Notes under the pieces: model-generated
Told to the model about the DNA's origin: nothing
The model's input: only the letters and a program-made list of their open reading frames with translations
The model's database searches: none
Position numbers and translations under genes: made by a program
From: Chitinophagaceae bacterium
Lineage (GTDB): Bacteria; Bacteroidota; Bacteroidia; Chitinophagales; Chitinophagaceae
Reading direction: 5' to 3'
Assembly: GCA_016721725.1 (NCBI GenBank)
Contig: JADKHN010000001.1
Coordinates: forward strand, 992,001 to 1,056,000
Length of the DNA stretch: 64,000 bases
In this document: one piece after another, positions 7,995 through 15,359 of the stretch
Position numbering within the stretch: position 1 is the stretch's first letter
Layout of the letters: every line of letters starts with the position of its first letter

Positions 7995-8321
7995 GTGAAA
8001 CTCCTGACCATCCTGTTTGCCTTTTACCTGTTGTTTTTTCCGCTTTTCCCTTGTATGGAAAGCGAGAAGTGTACCGACGAACCTGCGGCCGTCAGCCATT
8101 ACACGTCAAACCGGGATCATGATCAACAGAACGGGGAGGAAGACTGTGGTCCGTTTTGCGGATGCGCCTGTTGCGGACACCTGGTAACCTCCAATCTGCA
8201 ACCCAATGTCAATAATCAGTATCAGCAACCTGCATTATTAAAGCAGGCTTTATTTTATCATAACATCTCTCTTTCGTCCGACTATTTCGGAAATATCTGG
8301 CAGCCTCCGAAGATGGGTTGA
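7995..8321 (+). CDS. Small exported Cys-rich protein (DUF6660-like)
   Basis: A 108-aa protein starting at GTG 7995 with a hydrophobic signal segment (LLTILFAFYLLFFPLFPC). A short mature region rich in Cys, His, Asp and Glu follows, including CGPFCGCACCGH. This layout matches the small proteins (DUF6660-like, from memory) that precede TonB receptors in Bacteroidota and are suspected of metal binding. A -7-like TATATTTG lies at 7983-7990, only 4 nt before the start, implying a very short leader. The TonB receptor starts 77 nt downstream. The metal role is inference from Cys/His content and neighbourhood. Confidence 0.75.
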   Translation: MKLLTILFAFYLLFFPLFPCMESEKCTDEPAAVSHYTSNRDHDQQNGEEDCGPFCGCACCGHLVTSNLQPNVNNQYQQPALLKQALFYHNISLSSDYFGNIWQPPKMG

Positions 8322-8325
8322 TCAG

Positions 8326-8352
8326 GCATCGTCACATCTTTTGACACGATGC
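8326..8352 (+). promoter_or_regulatory. Hairpin between Cys-rich gene and TonB receptor
   Basis: GCATCGT (8326-8332) pairs with ACGATGC (8346-8352), with inner TCA/TGA pairing around a bulge. No T tract follows, so it is more likely a processing or attenuation structure than a full terminator. Confidence 0.3.
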
Positions 8353-8398
8353 TCACTTCATTCATTTTTATCTACCACAATTAACACAAGGATATTCA

Positions 8399-10579
8399 AT
8401 GCAAAAAATAATTGCGTTGCTGCTGGCGATGGGTTTGGCCATCAGCGTTAAAGCACAAAACAGGATCAGCGTCACGGTCAGGGACAAGGAGAAAAAAGAA
8501 CCTTTGGCCGGCGCTACCATACAGCTGGGGTCAGGCCAATTCAGCGTGACCACAAAGAATAACGGCACGGGGGAGATCAGCGCCATACCCGATGGACCAC
8601 GGGTCATCACCGTCATTTTCAGCGGATATAAGACCTATACCGATCATTTGACCTTCCCCTTGTCTGGTTCTGCGGAACTGGATATTTTCCTCGAGACCGA
8701 AGAAGAGGAAATGGAAGAAGTGATCATACAAAGTACCCGGACCAGCCGGACCATCCGAAACACGCCCACACGGGTTGAGACGATCGATGGCGAAGAACTG
8801 GATGAAAAGAACAATATGCGGCCCGCCAACGTTTCCATGCTGTTGCACGAAAGCACGGGACTACAGGTACAGCAGACCTCGGCCACCAGCGGTAATGCCA
8901 GCATCAGGGTGCAGGGACTGGATGGACGGTATACCCAGTTGCTAAAAGACGGGTATCCGAATTTCGGAAATTTCGCAAGCGGGCTGAGTGTCCTGGAGAT
9001 CCCTCCGCTGGACCTGAAACAAGTGGAAGTGATCAAGGGTCCGGCCTCGACCTTGTATGGCGGTGGCGCCATCGCCGGTGTCATCGATTTCATCAGCAAA
9101 ACGCCGAGGGAAAAATTTGAAGGCGATTTTATCCTTAACCAGTCGCATGTGGGACAGACCAATATCGGCGGCTACGTTTCCAAAAAGAAAGGGAAATTCG
9201 GTTATGCCATCCTGGGACAACTTAATTTTCAACAAGCCTATGATGTGGACAAGGATGATTTCTCGGAATTGCCCCGGAGCAATAATTTCACGATCAACCC
9301 GAGACTGTTCTTTTATCCCAACCCGGGCACCAGGGTGATGATCGGCAACAGTCTGACCAAAGGCAATAATACCGGAGGCGACCTGTCGGTCATCAAAGGC
9401 AGGGCGGACGCATACCATGTATATTTTGAAAAGAACAGGACTGTCCGGAACACCACCACCCTGGAGTTTGACAAGCAGTTCGCGAATAAAAGCAGCTTCA
9501 TGCTAAAGCAAAGCCTGGGGATCTTTGACCGGCAGATCGATATTCCCGGCTATTTTTTCTCCGGGAGGAACACGAACAGTTTTACCGATTTGTCTTATGT
9601 CTTCTATAAAAAGCATCATACCCTGATCACGGGGATCAACCTGGTCTATGACCAGTTCAGGCAAAAGAAGATCAATGCCCTGGATGCCCGATCCTTTTCA
9701 GCGGGAGCCTACCTCCAGGATACCTGGGATATCTCCGATGATGTCAAGATCGAAAGCGGGTTGCGGATCGATCAGGTGAGTTACCGGAACAACAACTACA
9801 ACAAGAACCAGGCCTTTGTATTGCCCAGGATATCCGCCCTGTTCCGGATCTCCGGGAAATTCAGCTCCCGTATCGGCGGGGGAATGGGGTATAAGATACC
9901 CACTATTTTCACCGAACAAACTGAGAATATGCGGTATCAAAATTTGCTGGCCCTGGACCAGGTAACGGCGGAGAGAAGTTATGGCGGTACCGCGGATATC
10001 AATTTCCAGACTAAAATAGGCGAAGCCCTTTCCTTCAGCATCAATCAAATGTTCTTCTATACCGCCATTCACCGGCCGCTGGTATTGGAACTGGATCCCT
10101 CCGGCAATTATTATTTCGTGAATAAGAACAGTCCGGTCATCAGCAACGGCTTCGAGACCAATGTGAAATTCATTTACAAGGAGGACCTGAAACTATTCAT
10201 CGGCTATACCTTTACCAATGCAAGGGCAACCTACCTGGCATCCAACCGTTTACTGCCCCTGATGCCGAAGAATAAACTGAACCTTACCCTGATGTATGAA
10301 AAAGAGGATAATTTTAAACTGGGACTGGAAGGATACCTGACCGACAGGCAGGTGTTGTATAATGGCAGTACAACACCTTCTTTCTGGGAGTTCGGTTTCA
10401 TGGCGCAGAAAACATTCAGGAAGGTCTCGGTATTCGTGAATTTTGAGAACTTCACCGACCAGCGCCAAAGCAAATACAAAAGGGTATCGAACCCGCCACA
10501 TAATGATCCCTCTTTCGACGACATCTGGAATCATACGGAAGGCTTTGTGGTGAATGGCGGCATCAAAATAAAACTATAA
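8399..10579 (+). CDS. TonB-dependent outer-membrane receptor
   Basis: A 726-aa outer-membrane transporter. It has a signal peptide (about residues 1-20), a CarboxypepD_reg-like domain (about 22-100, VTVRDKEKKEPLAGATIQLG), then a TonB box/plug region (about 105-235, with EVIIQSTRTSRTIRNTPTRVETIDGEEL and KQVEVIKGPASTLYGGGAIAGVI). A beta-barrel of alternating strands ends in a terminal aromatic/hydrophobic strand (VVNGGIKIKL). It has no SusD partner, unlike glycan-uptake systems. The upstream Cys-rich gene hints at a metal or metallophore substrate, but the sequence does not show the ligand. The downstream methyltransferase starts 4 nt after its stop. Confidence 0.94.
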   Translation: MQKIIALLLAMGLAISVKAQNRISVTVRDKEKKEPLAGATIQLGSGQFSVTTKNNGTGEISAIPDGPRVITVIFSGYKTYTDHLTFPLSGSAELDIFLETEEEEMEEVIIQSTRTSRTIRNTPTRVETIDGEELDEKNNMRPANVSMLLHESTGLQVQQTSATSGNASIRVQGLDGRYTQLLKDGYPNFGNFASGLSVLEIPPLDLKQVEVIKGPASTLYGGGAIAGVIDFISKTPREKFEGDFILNQSHVGQTNIGGYVSKKKGKFGYAILGQLNFQQAYDVDKDDFSELPRSNNFTINPRLFFYPNPGTRVMIGNSLTKGNNTGGDLSVIKGRADAYHVYFEKNRTVRNTTTLEFDKQFANKSSFMLKQSLGIFDRQIDIPGYFFSGRNTNSFTDLSYVFYKKHHTLITGINLVYDQFRQKKINALDARSFSAGAYLQDTWDISDDVKIESGLRIDQVSYRNNNYNKNQAFVLPRISALFRISGKFSSRIGGGMGYKIPTIFTEQTENMRYQNLLALDQVTAERSYGGTADINFQTKIGEALSFSINQMFFYTAIHRPLVLELDPSGNYYFVNKNSPVISNGFETNVKFIYKEDLKLFIGYTFTNARATYLASNRLLPLMPKNKLNLTLMYEKEDNFKLGLEGYLTDRQVLYNGSTTPSFWEFGFMAQKTFRKVSVFVNFENFTDQRQSKYKRVSNPPHNDPSFDDIWNHTEGFVVNGGIKIKL

Positions 10580-10582
10580 ACT

Positions 10583-11185
10583 GTGGAACTGTTTTTAAGG
10601 GCATATCTTCCCGCCTACCTCGTACTTTATCTCCTGATGGCCTTTTTATTGCCCACCTGGAGGACCTGGAAGAAAACAGGGATCAATCCGGTGACCTTTG
10701 GTCAAAAGGATAATGCGCATGATTATATCGGGTTTGTCATGAAGTTATTGATCGTATTGCTTTTTGTGGTGGTGGTATCCCATTCGGCTGGAGGCCGGAT
10801 TTATTCTTATTCTTCACCCATCGCATTTCTTCAGCGTTACTGGATCTGCATCACCGGCCTGGTATTGATCCATCTGTCGCTGGTCTGGATCAGCATTGCC
10901 CAATTCCAGATGAGTACCAGCTGGCGCATCGGTATCGATGTGGAACATAAAGCCGCATTGAAAACAACGGGGCTATTCAGCGTCAGCCGTAACCCGGTTT
11001 TCCTGGGTATGATGATCAGCATGTTGGGTATGTTCCTTGTATTGCCTAATGCAATCACGTTTTGCCTGGTACTGCTCACGTATTTCGTCATACAGATCCA
11101 GATCAGGCTGGAGGAAGCATTCCTGGAACAACAACATGGAGAAGCCTATATCCGATATAAGAAAACAGTCAGGCGGTTGATCTGA
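10583..11185 (+). CDS. Isoprenylcysteine carboxyl methyltransferase (ICMT)-like membrane protein
   Basis: A 200-aa integral membrane protein with about five transmembrane helices. Its C-terminal region is typical of the ICMT/PEMT superfamily: LKTTGLFSVSRNPVFLGMMISMLG, then EEAFLEQQHGEAYIRYKKTVRRLI, where the RNP and the Glu-Glu...Tyr segment bind AdoMet. The N-terminal half is more divergent. Starts at GTG 10583, 4 nt after the receptor stop, so it is translated from the same message. In bacteria the substrate of such proteins is usually unknown. Confidence 0.82.
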   Translation: MELFLRAYLPAYLVLYLLMAFLLPTWRTWKKTGINPVTFGQKDNAHDYIGFVMKLLIVLLFVVVVSHSAGGRIYSYSSPIAFLQRYWICITGLVLIHLSLVWISIAQFQMSTSWRIGIDVEHKAALKTTGLFSVSRNPVFLGMMISMLGMFLVLPNAITFCLVLLTYFVIQIQIRLEEAFLEQQHGEAYIRYKKTVRRLI

Positions 11186-11251
11186 AAAATACCGGCTGAT
11201 GGGTATAAAATCTTATTTTAGTAGAAACTATCATTGTTTAAATATCGCAAC

Positions 11252-11866
11252 ATGAAAAAATTATTCTTCTTGCCGGTTTTAATATTGATGAGCATGGTAA
11301 CATTCGCCCAGGCCAATATCGAATCCATGGTCAAAGTGGGCAGTAAGCTGATCTATGCCGTTGAATCGGGTGATCAGAAATACGATTTCATCGTTACGGT
11401 AAAAAAACTGGTTCCGGCCGTGGAGTTCGACTGGGAGATGACGGCACCGGCCAGCATCAGCGGTACCATCATCCATACGCCGCAGGCCATGTTGACGGGG
11501 AATACGATGTATAATTATTTCCGGCCGGGTTCCAAGACACTGGATGACAATACCCTGAGCGTATGGCTGAGCAAGTCCACCCAGGCCGCTTTCAAGAAAG
11601 CCGGCAAGGGTACGCTGATCAAGGTTCAAACCGACGGGGAAGTGAAGAAAATGGGGATCTATGGCGACGAAGAGGAGATCAAGGTGACCATCGACGGAGA
11701 AAAAGATACGGTGGAGGAATTGAATGCCGGGGTGCTCAACGACCAGGGCGAACATGTGGCCACGGACGAGACCTTCATCAGCTTTTACGCTTCACCCAAG
11801 CTGCCGATCATCCTGCGGATGCGGAACGGGTTTTATATCGCGTTGAAGGAGATCAGAACGAAGTAG
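11252..11866 (+). CDS. Secreted protein of unknown function
   Basis: Start placed at ATG 11252 (204 aa) because the signal peptide MKKLFFLPVLILMSMVTFAQ begins there; an upstream TTG would add six residues. The mature part is beta-rich, with segments such as VGSKLIYAVESGDQKYDFIVTVKKL and EFDWEMTAPASISGTI. It contains no cysteine and no recognised catalytic motif. Probably periplasmic. No family is recognised. Followed by a strong palindromic repeat that can end transcription. Confidence 0.8.
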   Translation: MKKLFFLPVLILMSMVTFAQANIESMVKVGSKLIYAVESGDQKYDFIVTVKKLVPAVEFDWEMTAPASISGTIIHTPQAMLTGNTMYNYFRPGSKTLDDNTLSVWLSKSTQAAFKKAGKGTLIKVQTDGEVKKMGIYGDEEEIKVTIDGEKDTVEELNAGVLNDQGEHVATDETFISFYASPKLPIILRMRNGFYIALKEIRTK

Positions 11867-11876
11867 GAATTTAGAA

Positions 11877-11979
11877 TTTAACCACAAAGACCACAAAGAG
11901 AAAGCAAAACAAAGAGCACAAAGATCGTATTGATCTTTGTGCTCTTTGTGTGAAAACCTTCGTGTGCTTTGTGGTTAAA
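11877..11979. terminator. Palindromic AACCACAAAG element (bidirectional terminator)
   Basis: Outer arms TTTAACCACAAAG (11877-11889) and CTTTGTGGTTAAA (11967-11979) flank an inner perfect 17-bp stem, CAAAGAGCACAAAGATC (11910-11926) with its complement at 11932-11948, around a 5-nt loop. A run of A/T follows. It lies between convergent genes (11866 plus, 11992 minus), so it likely ends both. The AACCACAAAG/CTTTGTGGTT arms look like a dispersed repeat family of these genomes. Confidence 0.8.
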
Positions 11980-11991
11980 AAAAATAAAGGA

Positions 11992-12225
11992 TCAATCCAC
12001 CAGTTTATCAATGATCCCCGCCAGTTTATGATCTTTCTCCGTGACCACATCTCCCGCATCATGGGTAGAGAGCCAGATCTCAACGACATTATAGGTATTC
12101 TTCCAGGTGGGGTGGTGGTCCATCTTCTCCGCAGCCAGGGCCACCCTGGTCATGAAGCCGAAGGCTTTTGAAAAATCTTTAAAAATGAATTTCTGGTAGA
12201 GCTTGTTGTCGATCTCGGGCCACAT
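11992..12225 (-). CDS. phhB: 4a-hydroxytetrahydrobiopterin dehydratase (pterin-4a-carbinolamine dehydratase)
   Basis: A 77-aa protein that dehydrates 4a-hydroxytetrahydrobiopterin to recycle the pterin cofactor of aromatic amino acid hydroxylases. The family signature is present: ALAAEKMDHHPTWKN, then VVEIWLSTHDAGDVVTEKDH, with the catalytic His pair in DHHP. It is slightly shorter than the usual 95-115 aa because the N-terminal helix region is abbreviated. No phenylalanine hydroxylase gene is in the window. Lies 61 nt downstream of the IPExxxVDY gene on the same strand. Confidence 0.92.
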   Translation of the reverse strand: MWPEIDNKLYQKFIFKDFSKAFGFMTRVALAAEKMDHHPTWKNTYNVVEIWLSTHDAGDVVTEKDHKLAGIIDKLVD

Positions 12226-12233
12226 AGATAAAA

Positions 12234-12268
12234 GGTTAGGGGTTAATGGTTAGGTGTTGGTTGAGAAA
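12234..12268. repeat. GGTTA-type repeat remnant
   Basis: The string GGTTAGGGGTTAATGGTTAGG sits between the pterin dehydratase gene and its upstream neighbour. Iterated GGTTAATGGTTA motifs like this look like a dispersed repeat fragment. Confidence 0.3.
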
Positions 12269-12286
12269 AGCTGCAGATCCTGTTCA

Positions 12287-12730
12287 TCAGAAGATCAGGT
12301 GTTGTTTGTTCTTTATCTTTTCGCTCGTCATTTCCGTGACCAGCTGCACCCCGGGCATATGTCGGATCATCTGGGTGAGGGAGAGCAGGTCTTCCGCGCC
12401 GACGCCTTCGCCCTTGATCAGCCAGAGGAAATCGAGGTGCCGGAATTCGGGCAGGAGGTATTCCCCGTCGTTCTGGTTGTTGTAGAGATAATGCACCAGC
12501 TTGATGGCCGGCACCGGGTATTCGTAGATGGAGAAAAAGTACTTGCGGTTCTTCTTGGTGAGCTGGATCTCGATGTCGTTGTTCACCCTGAAATCAATGC
12601 CCATGGCCTGGTTGATCTGCCAGCAGAACATATAATCATGAACCGGCGCCACAATGCCCAGCAATAAGGCGTCTTCGAAGAACTCTTCCGCCAGGGCTTC
12701 ATTGTCGATCTTCAGTTTAAGTCCTGCCAT
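12287..12730 (-). CDS. IPExxxVDY family protein
   Basis: A 147-aa cytoplasmic protein of unknown function, from a family named for a C-terminal motif. Here the motif reads LPEFRHLDF followed by LWLIKGE (about residues 93-110). It also carries the family's conserved N-terminal acidic helix (NEALAEEFFEDALLLGI) and a tyrosine/phenylalanine-rich middle (NRKYFFSIYEYPVP). It starts 12 nt after the stop of the M28 peptidase gene, suggesting co-transcription. The family is essentially restricted to Bacteroidota, which supports the taxonomic call. Confidence 0.82.
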   Translation of the reverse strand: MAGLKLKIDNEALAEEFFEDALLLGIVAPVHDYMFCWQINQAMGIDFRVNNDIEIQLTKKNRKYFFSIYEYPVPAIKLVHYLYNNQNDGEYLLPEFRHLDFLWLIKGEGVGAEDLLSLTQMIRHMPGVQLVTEMTSEKIKNKQHLIF

Positions 12731-12741
12731 GTACCGGTGGT

Positions 12742-14388
12742 TTAAAAAACAATATCGTATTCCACTTCTTCGGTCCCTCTCTTCACTTTCACTTTGGTGG
12801 CGTCTCCTTTTTTGAATTTGCCGAGTGTTTCCATATAACCCTGTACATCGGGGATCTTATGGTCGCCCAGTTGGATCACCACGTCGCCCGCCTTGATACC
12901 CACGCGCTGGGCCAGCTTGCCGTCGCTTACGCCGTCAACCCTTACGCCGCCTCCGCTGTAAGTATAATCGGGCATGATGCCGAGCGTTACCCGGAAACTG
13001 CTCTTGCCGCTGGATTGAGCTTCACGGGTCTTGCTGAAGGCCAGCCGGCCTTTGCCATCGGCTGCGCCGATCAGGTTATAAATGTATTTGACCACCTGCA
13101 GTTCGCCGGAATAATTGATCTTGTCGGCATCATCGCTGGGCTTATGGTAATCGCCGTGAACGCCGGTGAAGAAGAACAGTACCGGGATGTCTTTGCGGTA
13201 AAAAGAGGTATGGTCGCTGGGACCCGTGCCGCTGCTGTCGAACTTGATGGTGAAGAAATCATCTTTTTCTTTCAGCAATTCGCCCCAGACCGGGGAAGTT
13301 CCATAGCCGCCAATGCTGAGACCGTGTGTACTGTCGCTCAGGCGGCCCACCATGTCGAGATTGATCATGAAGTTGGCCGTTGACAACTCGATGGTGGGAT
13401 GTTCGGTGAAATACTTGCTGCCGAATAGTCCGAGCTCTTCACCCGAAAAGGAAATGAACAGGTAATTGTTCTTTTTAGAGGCGGTCGTCTTGAGCAGTTT
13501 GCCCAGTTCAATCAGGGCGGCGGTGCCGCTGGCATTATCATCCGCGCCATTGTGGATGGCGGGCGTTGGTCCGGTGAATAAGGAGTTCTTGTCTTCGCCA
13601 TAACCCAGGTGATCGTAATGGGCTCCGAGGATCACCGTGGTGGTGGCGCCGTTATCGATGTACCCGATCACATTGTGGCCGGTCCTTTTCTTGTCGCCGA
13701 TATCCACGGTCATATTGATATTCACCACCGCGCTTTCATCCTTCATGAAGCGTTTCTTCATGTTGTTGGTGATGTAGACCACGGGGATCTTCGCTGCTTC
13801 GGGCTTCGCCTTGGGTTCAAATTTCAGTTCATCGGCGATGGCGGAACTGTTGTAAACGATCAGTCCGGTTGCGCCCTTGCCGGCCACATCATTGCTTTTG
13901 AGGCGAATGGCATCCGACAGATCGAAGTGCGGATTGTTCTTGTTCTCTTCCAGCATTTCCTTCAGGTCGAGGAACCAGATGGTCCCGCTTTCCGCCAGGG
14001 CGATGGTTGGACTGGCTTCCACCGTACCGTTGGCGCTGAATGCGAAGGGGAAGAAATCCTTTTCGGGAACGAGGACAAAGTTGTTGATGAGGAGCCGTGT
14101 CGTTTTATTGATCTGCCTTCCTTCGTTCACTTCAAAATCCTGGATATAACCGCCATTATCACCCCGGGGTGTAAGCCCGATCTGCGAGAACTGGTTGCTG
14201 ATGTATTCATAGGCCAGTTTTTCTCCGGGGCTGCCGGTCCTTCTGCCTTCGAGTTTATCATCGGCCAGGAAACCGACATGAGCCTGCAGGTTGCTGAGGA
14301 TGATGTTATCGGTGTTCTTGGATTTTTTTGATTTTTGGGCATAGAGAGCCTGGGTGGCGAAAACCAGCAATAAGAGCAGACGTACCAT
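12742..14388 (-). CDS. M28 family metallopeptidase with PA and C-terminal PDZ domains
   Basis: Predicted exported zinc aminopeptidase. Start ATG 14388 (548 aa) is preferred over a longer form because the signal peptide MVRLLLLLVFATQALYAQ begins there and a -7-like TACCTTTG lies at 14415-14408, inside the longer ORF. Order: signal peptide, N-terminal lid, PA-like insertion (about 120-230), M28 catalytic domain, PDZ (about 455-548). The five zinc ligands and the general base are visible: His257 (GAHYDHLG), Asp283 (HNGADDN), Glu317/318 (SGEELG), Asp345 (NLDMVGR), His415 (HKPSDD). The PDZ likely modulates substrate access or localisation. Confidence 0.94.
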   Translation of the reverse strand: MVRLLLLLVFATQALYAQKSKKSKNTDNIILSNLQAHVGFLADDKLEGRRTGSPGEKLAYEYISNQFSQIGLTPRGDNGGYIQDFEVNEGRQINKTTRLLINNFVLVPEKDFFPFAFSANGTVEASPTIALAESGTIWFLDLKEMLEENKNNPHFDLSDAIRLKSNDVAGKGATGLIVYNSSAIADELKFEPKAKPEAAKIPVVYITNNMKKRFMKDESAVVNINMTVDIGDKKRTGHNVIGYIDNGATTTVILGAHYDHLGYGEDKNSLFTGPTPAIHNGADDNASGTAALIELGKLLKTTASKKNNYLFISFSGEELGLFGSKYFTEHPTIELSTANFMINLDMVGRLSDSTHGLSIGGYGTSPVWGELLKEKDDFFTIKFDSSGTGPSDHTSFYRKDIPVLFFFTGVHGDYHKPSDDADKINYSGELQVVKYIYNLIGAADGKGRLAFSKTREAQSSGKSSFRVTLGIMPDYTYSGGGVRVDGVSDGKLAQRVGIKAGDVVIQLGDHKIPDVQGYMETLGKFKKGDATKVKVKRGTEEVEYDIVF

Positions 14389-14407
14389 AAGATCTTTTTT
14401 GAAGAAA

Positions 14408-14415
14408 CAAAGGTA
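14408..14415 (-). promoter_or_regulatory. -7 element TACCTTTG of the M28 gene
   Basis: TACCTTTG matches TAnnTTTG and lies about 20 nt before the chosen ATG. No TTG is found at the -33 position, so the assignment rests on the -7 element alone. Confidence 0.5.
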
Positions 14416-14715
14416 ATTAAGGGATCGGGATAACCGCATCCCGGTCTATAATTTTACACAATACTTATAATTCCGGCCTGTGAATGATATAGGCACTGCG
14501 GTTTCTGTATCGGGTTTAACTAAAAAGCCCGGAACCGGCCCCTCCTTGACCTGCCGGTCACCTTAGCCCCTTTTTTCTGAGGTTAACAACTGAAGGGTGC
14601 TGGGTAAAAGCGCATGATCAACTTTGTAACAAGGTTAATGCAGGAAGTGCATTAAACCCGGGCCTGGTGCGGCAGTCTATTATTCAGATTCATTCAGAAA
14701 CTAAAAACCCTTTTT

Positions 14716-14838
14716 ATGAAAAAGAATATACCACTCGAATTGTCCAGGATGGAAGCGGTGGTCTTTATCCTGTTGGTATGCTGGATCGCGGCATCCTGCT
14801 TTGTACCCCTGCCCGAAGTGAATTCCCTGGGCAATTAA
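14716..14838 (+). CDS. Putative 40-aa membrane miniprotein
   Basis: ATG 14716 opens a 40-codon ORF: a polar start (MKKNIPLELSRME), then one hydrophobic segment (AVVFILLVCWIAASCFVP) and a short tail ending SLGN. A rho-independent terminator follows 22 nt after its stop, which supports expression. It could equally be a lipoprotein-like leader. No family is recognised. Confidence 0.45.
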   Translation: MKKNIPLELSRMEAVVFILLVCWIAASCFVPLPEVNSLGN

Positions 14839-14860
14839 GACAGTCCACTACCTGTTTTTC

Positions 14861-14888
14861 AGCAGCGGCCACAAAGGCGCTGCTTTTT
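14861..14888 (+). terminator. Terminator after the 40-aa ORF
   Basis: AGCAGCG (14861-14867) pairs with CGCTGCT (14878-14884) across a 10-nt loop and runs directly into TTTTT. Confidence 0.65.
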
Positions 14889-14939
14889 GTGCAATAAATC
14901 CCGGACTGGTTCGTTATCCTATCCTGCAAAGCGTCAACT

Positions 14940-15101
14940 ATGAAAAAACCGAACCCCACAAACCCTTCCGTTCCGGACCTGTTCAGGTCGATCAGGAATT
15001 TCTTCGGAAAACTAAGGCAGAACCCGGACATTTACCCGATAAGATACTATAAGAAAGGCCGTCGTTTCAGGAGAAACTGGCAGGAAAACATCGTAAAATA
15101 A
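14940..15101 (+). CDS. Putative 53-aa basic miniprotein
   Basis: ATG 14940 opens a 53-codon ORF rich in Arg, Lys and Asn, with FRSIRNFFGKLRQ in the middle and YYKKGRRFRRNWQEN near the end. The charge suggests nucleic-acid or membrane-surface binding, but no family is recognised. Its RSIxxFF core resembles RSISSFF in the next mini-ORF, so the two could be paralogues. Purely an ORF call. Confidence 0.4.
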   Translation: MKKPNPTNPSVPDLFRSIRNFFGKLRQNPDIYPIRYYKKGRRFRRNWQENIVK

Positions 15102-15198
15102 CCATTACCCTCAGGGATTATACCGAGCCCAAAAATCAGCAAAAATGCGCTGGACAATTGATCGTCCGGTTTGTATTTTTAACCTCAAATCCGGTATC

Positions 15199-15330
15199 AT
15201 GAGAAAAACAACTCCACCAGGCATCACCTTCACAGGTATGCTAAAGCAGATCGCCAGGTCGATCTCCTCCTTTTTCAGTTCAGGTTCAAACAGGGAATTC
15301 AGGCGACTGAAGGATTTCATCTCTTCCTGA
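15199..15330 (+). CDS. Putative 43-aa miniprotein
   Basis: ATG 15199 opens a 43-codon ORF with LKQIARSISSFFSSGSNREF, basic and partly amphipathic. A longer reading starts at 15145, but its extra residues look like untranslated leader. It ends 30 nt before the convergent helicase gene stop. No family is recognised. Confidence 0.35.
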   Translation: MRKTTPPGITFTGMLKQIARSISSFFSSGSNREFRRLKDFISS

Positions 15331-15359
15331 AGGCATTTGGTATCCGGTGAACGGCATCA

